Shown: one piece after another, positions 1 to 6,059 of the stretch | Layout of the letters: every line of letters begins with the position of its first letter | Position numbering within the stretch: position 1 is the first letter of the stretch | Made by a program: the position numbers and the translations under genes | The notes under the pieces: generated by a model | The model's database searches: none | The model's input: the letters and a program-made list of their open reading frames with translations, nothing else | Told to the model about the DNA's origin: nothing | NCBI GenBank assembly: GCA_002380675.1 | Contig: DFWB01000182.1 | Coordinates: 1 to 6,962 of the forward strand | Length of the DNA stretch: 6,962 nt | Source of the DNA: Akkermansiaceae bacterium UBA4145 | GTDB lineage: Bacteria; Verrucomicrobiota; Verrucomicrobiia; Verrucomicrobiales; Akkermansiaceae | Direction of reading: 5' to 3'

Positions 1-1140
1 TTCTATTTTCTCACTACCTTTTGCGCCTTCGCCCTGACATCCAGCGGCCAAGCCGAAACCACTCCTGACCTTCCAAGACAGATTGCCATTATCCAAGCAG
101 TCGGAACGGAGGGCATGGGCAACAGAGAGGCTGCCGCGGCGTTCCAAAAACTCTCTCATGCGGAACCCTCATCGCTTCTCCCACTGTTGAAAGCGGTGGA
201 GCCCAGCAATGCCATTGCCCGGAACTGGCTCCGGTCTGCCATTGAGGTCATTGCGGAACGAGCAACAACCGAGGGGCGACCCCTGCCACTTAACGCCTTG
301 CGTGATTTTCTCAATGACCGGGAGCAATCACCGGAGGCTCGACGGCTCGCCTTTGAACTCATGCTCACCATTGATCGCGACACCACCGAAGGGATGATCC
401 CATCCTTCATCGATGATCCCAGCAACGAACTACGGCGAGATGCGGTCAGCCAGATTCTCGTCCGGGCCAAAAAGCAACTAGCGGGTAGCGATGAAGCTGC
501 CACCCAGACATACCGACAGGCTCTTGATGCCGCCAGAGACGTTGATCAGATCCAGGAAATCGCAAAAGCATTTACAGAGATGGGCTTGGAGATCGATCTC
601 CAAAAGCACTTTGGCTTTCTCACCAACTGGAAGGTCGTGGGCCCATTCCACAACCTCGAACGAGCAGGATTCGCTGAAAAATTTGCGCCTGAGGTAAATC
701 TCAAACTCGACGCTACCTACACAGGCAAGGAATCCGAGGTTACCTGGCAACCACTCTCTACCTCGGATCCATACGGCAAGGTAGATCTGAACAATCCTTA
801 TGGGAAACTCAAAGAAGTGACCGCATACGCCTATCATGAATTTGACTCTGGAAAGACTCAGGAAGTCGAGCTTCGCCTCGGATGCAAGAACGCTTGGAAA
901 CTCTGGCTCAATGGAGAGCTGGTTTTTGGACGTGATGAATATCACAGGGGGCAGCGGATCGATCAGTACAAAATGCCCGTCACGCTACAGAAAGGGCCGA
1001 ATAGCATCCTCCTGAAACTTTGCCAGAACGAGCAGAAGCAGGACTGGACCGTGCAGTGGGAGTTCCAGTTACGGGTCTGCGACTCGACGGGAACTGCAGT
1101 CCTCGCAACCAATCGCCCTGCCCCTAATTCTTCCAAATAA
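1..1140 (+). CDS. Exported HEAT-like repeat protein with C-terminal jelly-roll (NWKVVGPF-type) domain, 5' end missing
   Basis: The reading frame is open to base 1 and encodes 379 visible residues. Residues 1-18 are a hydrophobic stretch ending in SGQA followed by ETTP, which looks like the end of a signal peptide. The true start is therefore just left of the window, and the ATG at 115 is internal. Residues about 39-200 are helical and Leu/Ala/Arg-rich, like degenerate HEAT or armadillo repeats. From about residue 205 the protein turns beta-rich: NWKVVGPF at 209-216, then a VDLNNPYG loop, WKLWLNGE at 299-306 and a KGPNSILLKL strand. This pattern is familiar from secreted planctomycete and verrucomicrobial proteins, where the C-terminal part resembles the beta-sandwich of glycoside hydrolase-associated binding domains. 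I see no catalytic motif, so a binding or scaffold role is inferred. It precedes the beta-propeller gene by 37 bases and is probably co-transcribed with it. The precise function is unknown. Confidence 0.85.
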   Translation, partial: FYFLTTFCAFALTSSGQAETTPDLPRQIAIIQAVGTEGMGNREAAAAFQKLSHAEPSSLLPLLKAVEPSNAIARNWLRSAIEVIAERATTEGRPLPLNALRDFLNDREQSPEARRLAFELMLTIDRDTTEGMIPSFIDDPSNELRRDAVSQILVRAKKQLAGSDEAATQTYRQALDAARDVDQIQEIAKAFTEMGLEIDLQKHFGFLTNWKVVGPFHNLERAGFAEKFAPEVNLKLDATYTGKESEVTWQPLSTSDPYGKVDLNNPYGKLKEVTAYAYHEFDSGKTQEVELRLGCKNAWKLWLNGELVFGRDEYHRGQRIDQYKMPVTLQKGPNSILLKLCQNEQKQDWTVQWEFQLRVCDSTGTAVLATNRPAPNSSK

Positions 1141-1166
1141 GACCTCGCAGCCTGCGACTGGAAATC

Positions 1167-1170
1167 AGGA
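1167..1170 (+). promoter_or_regulatory. Ribosome binding site of the beta-propeller gene
   Basis: AGGA lies seven bases before the ATG at 1178, a normal Shine-Dalgarno distance. It supports that start, as does the signal peptide that begins there. It is short but is the clearest ribosome binding site in the window. Confidence 0.5.
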
Positions 1171-1177
1171 ATAGAAC

Positions 1178-2398
1178 ATGAACATTCTCATCACCTCCAC
1201 CACGATCGTAATTCTATGGCTCCTCGCGAATGCGGGCGCCTCAGCTGAATGGCATCGCTTCCGCGGGCCAGAGGGAAACGGCTACGTCCCGGGGAACAGC
1301 GAGCTCGTGACCGAATTGGGGAAAACGACTACGGCCTGGACGGCCCCCCTGCCCGGGCGCGGATTGGGCAGCGCAATCGTCATAGGAGACAAGGTATTCG
1401 TCTCCGCTGCAAGTGGCCCTGAGCAGAACAAGCTTCTCATTCTCTGCTTTTCCGATCGGGATGGATCTGAGCTCTGGCGCCGGAGCTTCTGGGCGACAGG
1501 GCGCACAATGTGCCACAAGAAAACCTGCGTCGCAGCTCCCACTCCGACCACAGATGGAAAGTATCTCTACGTTCTCTGGTCCTCTAACGACCTTGTGGCT
1601 GTTGACCTCGAAGGAAACCTGAAGTGGATGCGGGGCCTGACTCTCGACTACCCGAATGCGTCCAACAGCCTCGGGATGTCCTCTTCTCCCATTATTGCAG
1701 ACAACACCCTCGTCGCTCAGGTCGAGAATGACTCTGAGTCATTTGCCGCAGGGTTTGACCTTCACACGGGAGTGAACAGATGGAAAATTGATCGACCAAA
1801 AATGGCGAACTGGACTTCTCCAGTCACAATGCAGATGGATGGGAAGGTGATTGTCGCCCTGCAGTCGGGGAAAGGCGTCATGGGCATCTCCCCCTCCACC
1901 GGATCCAAGCTCTGGAATTTTTCGAATGGAGCCTCGACTATCCCCTCTGGAGCAGCTGCGGGAGACACCCTGATCATCCCCTCAAGGGGAATGACGGCCG
2001 TCAAACCCAACCCCCTCGGCGGCGAACCAGTCTCTCTCTGGAACCAGAAAACCCAGAAACCTGCAACAGCCAGTCCGCTGATCATGGAGGATGTGATCTA
2101 TTTCACGAATAGCGCCGGAGTCCTCACTGCGGCAGATCGAAAGACGGGGAAACGCCTGTGGCGCATCAGGATGAAAGGTCCCTTTTCCGGTTCTCCAGTG
2201 GCATGCCAGAACGGCCACCTCTACTTTTTCAACGAAGAGGGCCTCGGCCAGGTTGTGGACATTACGGGAGACATCGGCAAGGTCGTAAGCGAGTTTGATC
2301 TGGGCGAAACCATTCTCGCCACACCGAGTATATCCCAGAACTCCCTCTACATCCGGAGCGATCAGACACTGTGGAAATTTTCCGCACAGAAGGAGTAG
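1178..2398 (+). CDS. Exported PQQ-binding-like beta-propeller repeat protein
   Basis: A 406-residue protein. Residues 1-23 form a signal peptide (hydrophobic core, GASA before EWHRFRGP), so the mature protein is periplasmic or secreted. The opening RFRGPEGNG motif is typical of planctomycete and verrucomicrobial PQQ-like propellers. Blade-closing motifs of the form D-x-x-G-x-x-x-W recur at about 95-100 (DGSELW), 145-150 (EGNLKW), 197-202 (TGVNRW), 241-246 (TGSKLW) and 323-328 (TGKRLW), suggesting six to eight blades. The stretch PNASNSLGMSSSP (159-171) is familiar from this secreted subgroup. The family includes BamB-like scaffolds and quinoprotein dehydrogenases. I see no haem-binding CxxCH (MCHKKTC at 111-117 does not fit) and cannot identify a dehydrogenase active site, so a non-enzymatic binding role is more likely. 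It follows the HEAT/jelly-roll gene closely and converges on the sulfatase gene. The family call is firm; the substrate or partner is unknown. Confidence 0.9.
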   Translation: MNILITSTTIVILWLLANAGASAEWHRFRGPEGNGYVPGNSELVTELGKTTTAWTAPLPGRGLGSAIVIGDKVFVSAASGPEQNKLLILCFSDRDGSELWRRSFWATGRTMCHKKTCVAAPTPTTDGKYLYVLWSSNDLVAVDLEGNLKWMRGLTLDYPNASNSLGMSSSPIIADNTLVAQVENDSESFAAGFDLHTGVNRWKIDRPKMANWTSPVTMQMDGKVIVALQSGKGVMGISPSTGSKLWNFSNGASTIPSGAAAGDTLIIPSRGMTAVKPNPLGGEPVSLWNQKTQKPATASPLIMEDVIYFTNSAGVLTAADRKTGKRLWRIRMKGPFSGSPVACQNGHLYFFNEEGLGQVVDITGDIGKVVSEFDLGETILATPSISQNSLYIRSDQTLWKFSAQKE

Positions 2399-2433
2399 GC
2401 CAACTGACCCGGGGCGAGCCGCAATAGCAGACC
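2399..2433. other. Short convergent intergenic gap
   Basis: These 35 bases separate the tail-to-tail stops of the beta-propeller gene (plus strand) and the sulfatase gene (minus strand). I looked for a bidirectional hairpin with T/A tracts and found none. Any termination here is either Rho-dependent or extends into the neighbouring coding sequence. Confidence 0.6.
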
Positions 2434-5400
2434 TCAGGGCATCACGAATTGGCTAGTCGCTGTGAAAATGCGGCTTGCTCCACCGCCTCCGCGGAAGGAA
2501 ACCTCGACCGAATAACTTTGACCCGAGATCAGTCCTGAGTTTGCAACATCGAACTCTGCGACAACCGAAGTCGGATCAGGATTTCCTTCCTCATCGACTC
2601 GAGCTGCCGATGTTGTTGCTCCATTACGAGTAATATTTCCGTTGTCCCAGCTTGCCGACTCACCTCCAACCGTAATGGCAATCGGGCGCACAACATTTCC
2701 ATTCGTGGCATTAACCAGAGCTGGCAAATTGGCGGCCTGCCCGTTCGTGCTTATCCCGGTCGGAGGCAGGTCAATCTGGAGAGTGACGGTCGAAGCTTCT
2801 GCGGGTGCCAGCGCCAAGTCGATAGCGACCAGAGCCTGGTAGGCCGCCGCATGCAACTCCTCCTCGTCTGGGGGAGTTGTCAGCGCCGCGATCTCAACCC
2901 CGGCCTCTCCAATCAAATACATCTGGTATGTCGCCACGTCTGCCGGATCGGTCACGTCCTGCAGGGAAACCAGTTTGTATTGGGGCCAGTCATCCGAGAT
3001 CAAAGCTCGCCCATCTCTGGCATTCAGCCCCCATTTCTCTGCGATAATCAGGCGCTCAGCCATATCGGTGCCGTTGAAGACGGGGACCAGAGAGTTTGAG
3101 TGCAGTTCAAGGCTCCCGGTCTCACCGGCAGTATCGACACCAGTGAGATCAAGGATGGTTGTAAAAAGATCTGCAACCTGAACGAGCGTATCAGAAATTC
3201 CAGTCTGCCGAATATCCGGGCCCGCAGCAAAGAAAGGAACATGGATCCCTCCTTCGTTGAGGGAGCCCTTTGCACCAGCCAGCCCTCCCACGGGGGCCTG
3301 ATCTACCTGATTTGGCGTTCCGTTGTCTCCCACGACGAGGACATTAGTCCGTTCAAGGTCAACTGCAGCAAGGAGACGGCCAATTTCGCTATCAAGCGCC
3401 TCCAGCATTCGAACGTACAAATCCCGGTTGCTGACCCCAGTGGTGGAAAACCCTCCCTCTGGTGCGAGCTCAGCAGGCGGGTCATGGAAAGGATCGTGCG
3501 GCGCGTTAAATCCCATCCAGACAACCCATGGAGAGGCCCCTCGAGTCTCGATAAAGGAGACCGCTTCATCTATCTGGACCGATGTCGCGTAGGGAGAAGT
3601 ATAGACCCCATCAGCTACAAGACTTGCAATTGAGGTGCCTGAATCCACAACCACTCCGTCCTCTACCTTGACCCTGTTCCAGGAATTATAGTCCTGCACA
3701 CCACCCTGCAGGGTCCCCGAAAAGTTAGGCCACCCGCCCCTGTCCCGGGGCCCGGTGTTTCCCGATCCAAGATGCCACTTTCCAAATGAAGCTAGTTCGT
3801 AAAGCGGAGCTGCCCGGGAAATAATCTCAGGAAAGGTTACCTCACTCGCTGGCAGAATATTGTCAGGGTTTGGGTTTCCCACTCCATGCTGATAAGTTTG
3901 CCGACCGGTCAGAATCGTAGCGCGGGTAGGAGAACAGATTGGCTGTGCGTAGCCTCGAGTGAAGAGAAGCCCTTCGTCAGGCGTCCCCGTGATCTGCCCT
4001 GAAGAATACAGCAACCCCCGGAGGTTGGGCATGTTCGCCAACTGAATTCCGGGGCCTCTCGCATTGTAGAGCTCCGAAGCATCAATTCCCCAGTCGTCAA
4101 GAATGAGAAGAAGAACATTATTCGCGCCCAGTACCGAGTAGGCATTGAGGGAAGTAACAGAGCGATTGAGTCGGGCCGTGTAGTCTCCACCTGGAAGGTC
4201 TGAATCATCAAAACTCACTTCCATTAATCCCGTGGATGAGTCATAGGCAATAACCTCTGCCTGTTGTCCTCCCACAGTCAGGACCCCGACATTTTCCGGG
4301 AGAGGTGGCGAAATCGGAAACTGGAACACATAGGTAACTGCCGGAGTAAAATCAAATTCCTCGAGACCATTCGTATCAAAAGACTCCAGATCCGTGAGCC
4401 TGCTACGGAAAAACTTTGTGTCGGGGGCCGGGTCCTTGTCAGCGGAATCAGACAAATAGGAAAGCCTTTCGCCCTCTGGCCTCACATTGAAGACCTCCGG
4501 GACCCATGAACCCACCGCGAGCGAGGGTGTTGACTCGATGACATAGCGACCGCCCTCTGCAACTGACCATTCCAGAGTGACCGTACCAGGCCTCCCGTTC
4601 TCGACCCTGTCAATAACCGGACCCACCCTTGGCCCTCCCCGAAAATAGATGACCGCATCGGCAGGAACTGCGGTGGGAGAACTTCCCGTAGGGGAACCAA
4701 AGTAATACCGCCCTATATTGTAAGGAAAAAGGGGAGAACCATCCGGGTTGATATTAGTGAAATAAGCCCAGGTTCCATCGGGGAAGTCCGGGGTTACACA
4801 ATAACGAACGTTGTATTCGTTGAGGTCATGGTGCCGATCAGGATCAAAATCCTCCACGCCATTATACAAGCTGAAACCCAGGTCGCCTTTGTAGGCATAA
4901 TCCTCCAGATAGTGTCCGATGGGAAATTCGGCGGAAGCTGGAGGCCCATAAGCAGCTGCGCTAAGTGTCACATTTTGGCCAGAATTTCGAGAGACCCATC
5001 GAGGTAAAGATGTTCGCCCTGTAGGAATCCCGGAAGGCAGATTTCCAGTGATATTTGCGAGATCCACAGAACCATTACTCCCATTCCTTCGCTGGTAGCC
5101 AGAAACCATCCTGCGGATACCAGAATCCGGCCTCATCGGTGAAGAATAGCCGTAGGGCCCGTAGAGGGGCAGGCCATCTCGAAACCACCCAATGATCGGC
5201 GAATGTCTTCCCGTTGGATGCTCAGCATAGGAATTGGTCGCGGGGTCGTAATCAACCGAGTCGTCAAGGAAATGACGGATCGCCGGGGCATTGGCATGAT
5301 AGTGATGATTCGAACCAGCTTGATGAGCAAGGGCGCTGTCAAAGGTCACCCCCTCGTTCACGTAAGCATCCCGGTTCCACACCCCATCTCCCTGCACCTG

Positions 5401-5892
5401 GGCTGGAGCACGAGGGCCGTCATCCACCTCTTGCGAGGTATCGTAGGAGAATGCGTCTCGGGAGTCAAAAAGGGCAATCCCATCGACCATGTAACCAATC
5501 ACTCCGAGCCCTGTCGGCGTTTTCGATGCCGGAATGAGGGGAGCCTTTGGAAACCGGTAAATTTCAGCCCGATTGGCCGGGTAATTGGGGAACAGGTTCC
5601 CATTCTCCGCATACCACGGACCCATCACGTGAAATCCAAGATTCGACGTGCGAATATAAACATCTGTCGCAGTCGATGAGATTTCCGTCACCCCCGCATA
5701 GACCGGTTGTAACTGGTTCCCCTGTCCTCTTGACCATGTCGTGATTGAAGCTCCCGCAACCATCGCCCGGTTATCGGGATAGATCCTCGCATAACGCCCA
5801 GACAATTCGGTGAACCACGAGCTGAGACGAGGCTCCCCTGCAGCCGGCATACCCAATACCACGGCGAGGAGAAGGAAAGGGAAATTCTTCAT
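2434..5892 (-). CDS. Exported YHYH-domain / sulfatase fusion protein
   Basis: A protein of 1152 residues from the ATG at 5892. That start is chosen because a clean signal peptide begins there (MKNFPFLLLAVVLG, cleavage near AAG/EP at 19). An in-frame GTG at 5922 would add ten residues; neither start has a good Shine-Dalgarno. Residues about 75-400 are a YHYH domain, with HHYH at 196-199, SPIIGW at 231-236, PLYGPYGY at 242-249 and FPYNIGRYYFG near 389-399. Residues about 424-590 are a beta-rich linker. Residues about 591-1025 are a sulfatase: LDDWG (598-602), C653-S-P-T-R657 (formylglycine site), GKWHLG (704-709), APHDPFHDP (797-805), DNG (856-858) and K875 in AKGSLNEGG. All expected catalytic positions appear present, so sulfate-ester hydrolysis is likely; the substrate is unknown. 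Residues about 1026-1152 are a beta-rich tail I do not recognise. The LRR gene lies upstream on the same strand. Confidence 0.9.
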   Translation of the reverse strand: MKNFPFLLLAVVLGMPAAGEPRLSSWFTELSGRYARIYPDNRAMVAGASITTWSRGQGNQLQPVYAGVTEISSTATDVYIRTSNLGFHVMGPWYAENGNLFPNYPANRAEIYRFPKAPLIPASKTPTGLGVIGYMVDGIALFDSRDAFSYDTSQEVDDGPRAPAQVQGDGVWNRDAYVNEGVTFDSALAHQAGSNHHYHANAPAIRHFLDDSVDYDPATNSYAEHPTGRHSPIIGWFRDGLPLYGPYGYSSPMRPDSGIRRMVSGYQRRNGSNGSVDLANITGNLPSGIPTGRTSLPRWVSRNSGQNVTLSAAAYGPPASAEFPIGHYLEDYAYKGDLGFSLYNGVEDFDPDRHHDLNEYNVRYCVTPDFPDGTWAYFTNINPDGSPLFPYNIGRYYFGSPTGSSPTAVPADAVIYFRGGPRVGPVIDRVENGRPGTVTLEWSVAEGGRYVIESTPSLAVGSWVPEVFNVRPEGERLSYLSDSADKDPAPDTKFFRSRLTDLESFDTNGLEEFDFTPAVTYVFQFPISPPLPENVGVLTVGGQQAEVIAYDSSTGLMEVSFDDSDLPGGDYTARLNRSVTSLNAYSVLGANNVLLLILDDWGIDASELYNARGPGIQLANMPNLRGLLYSSGQITGTPDEGLLFTRGYAQPICSPTRATILTGRQTYQHGVGNPNPDNILPASEVTFPEIISRAAPLYELASFGKWHLGSGNTGPRDRGGWPNFSGTLQGGVQDYNSWNRVKVEDGVVVDSGTSIASLVADGVYTSPYATSVQIDEAVSFIETRGASPWVVWMGFNAPHDPFHDPPAELAPEGGFSTTGVSNRDLYVRMLEALDSEIGRLLAAVDLERTNVLVVGDNGTPNQVDQAPVGGLAGAKGSLNEGGIHVPFFAAGPDIRQTGISDTLVQVADLFTTILDLTGVDTAGETGSLELHSNSLVPVFNGTDMAERLIIAEKWGLNARDGRALISDDWPQYKLVSLQDVTDPADVATYQMYLIGEAGVEIAALTTPPDEEELHAAAYQALVAIDLALAPAEASTVTLQIDLPPTGISTNGQAANLPALVNATNGNVVRPIAITVGGESASWDNGNITRNGATTSAARVDEEGNPDPTSVVAEFDVANSGLISGQSYSVEVSFRGGGGASRIFTATSQFVMP
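3922..3936 (-). other. Sulfatase formylglycine motif C-S-P-T-R
   Basis: The codons for residues 653-657 encode the Cys-type C-x-P-x-R core followed by ATILTGR, the classic sulfatase signature. In this family a formylglycine-generating enzyme oxidises the Cys to the catalytic aldehyde. No such enzyme is encoded in the window. Confidence 0.92.
5296..5307 (-). other. Signature motif of the YHYH domain (HHYH variant)
   Basis: The codons read His-His-Tyr-His at residues 196-199. The family is named for Tyr-His-Tyr-His, so the first Tyr is replaced by His here. The downstream SPIIGW and PLYGPYGY segments keep the usual order and spacing, which makes the domain call secure. The biochemical role of this domain is not established, though a His-rich motif is compatible with metal binding. 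Confidence 0.75.
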
Positions 5893-6059
5893 CGCGATAT
5901 CTGAGAGAAGGAATTTGAGCACGGTCCGACAGGTATCACGAGAACGACTCCGTCAACAGCATCCAGATTCCCTGAAAATTAAAAAGCCTGCGGATTCAGG
6001 ATAAATGGCCCCTTTGTGGCGCAATCAAGCACCTGTCATCCCCCCTTCCTCTACAAACG
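5893..6059 (-). other. Intergenic region between the LRR and sulfatase genes
   Basis: This 167-base spacer is the only sizeable non-coding stretch in the window. On the minus strand it holds the weak hairpin with a T-rich tail described separately, and a TTGACG hexamer (5956-5951) that resembles a -35 box but has no convincing -10 partner at 16-18 bases. It is long enough to hold a separate promoter for the sulfatase gene, but none can be assigned by eye. Confidence 0.5.
5975..6000 (-). terminator. Weak candidate terminator after the LRR gene
   Basis: Read on the minus strand, CCTG (6000-5997) can pair with CAGG (5990-5987) around a six-base loop, followed directly by CTTTTTAATTTT. A wider alternative pairs CCTGAA (6000-5995) with TTCAGG (5976-5971). 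The four-base stem is short, so termination would be inefficient at best. It lies 60 to 85 bases beyond the LRR stop and before the sulfatase start, so it could reduce read-through between the two genes. Confidence 0.25.

Noticed and set aside
478..945. Minus-strand open frame of 155 codons opposite the first gene
   Set aside because: It overlaps the conserved jelly-roll coding region on the other strand and resembles no known protein.
115..1140. ATG at 115 as the start of the first gene
   Set aside because: The same frame is open to base 1, and the residues upstream form a signal-peptide tail, so 115 is an internal Met.
1508..1528. Possible haem c site in the beta-propeller protein (MCHKKTC)
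   Set aside because: The order is C-H-K-K-T-C, which is not the CxxCH needed for covalent haem attachment.
3100..3633. Plus-strand open frame of 177 codons opposite the sulfatase
   Set aside because: It lies wholly antisense to conserved sulfatase motifs, shows no recognisable domain or signal peptide, and has no plausible start context.
5203..5679. Plus-strand open frame of 158 codons opposite the YHYH domain
   Set aside because: It is antisense to the conserved YHYH region and its composition (rich in Arg, Ile, His, Ser) is that of a complementary-strand shadow.
5893..5922. GTG at 5922 as the start of the YHYH-sulfatase gene
   Set aside because: It would put ten residues (starting MLKFLLSDIA) before an already complete signal peptide, and it has no better ribosome binding site than the ATG at 5892.
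5930..5956. Promoter on the minus strand with TTGACG as -35 box
   Set aside because: The only candidate -10 (TACCTG) is a poor match at 15-base spacing, so I did not annotate it as a promoter.
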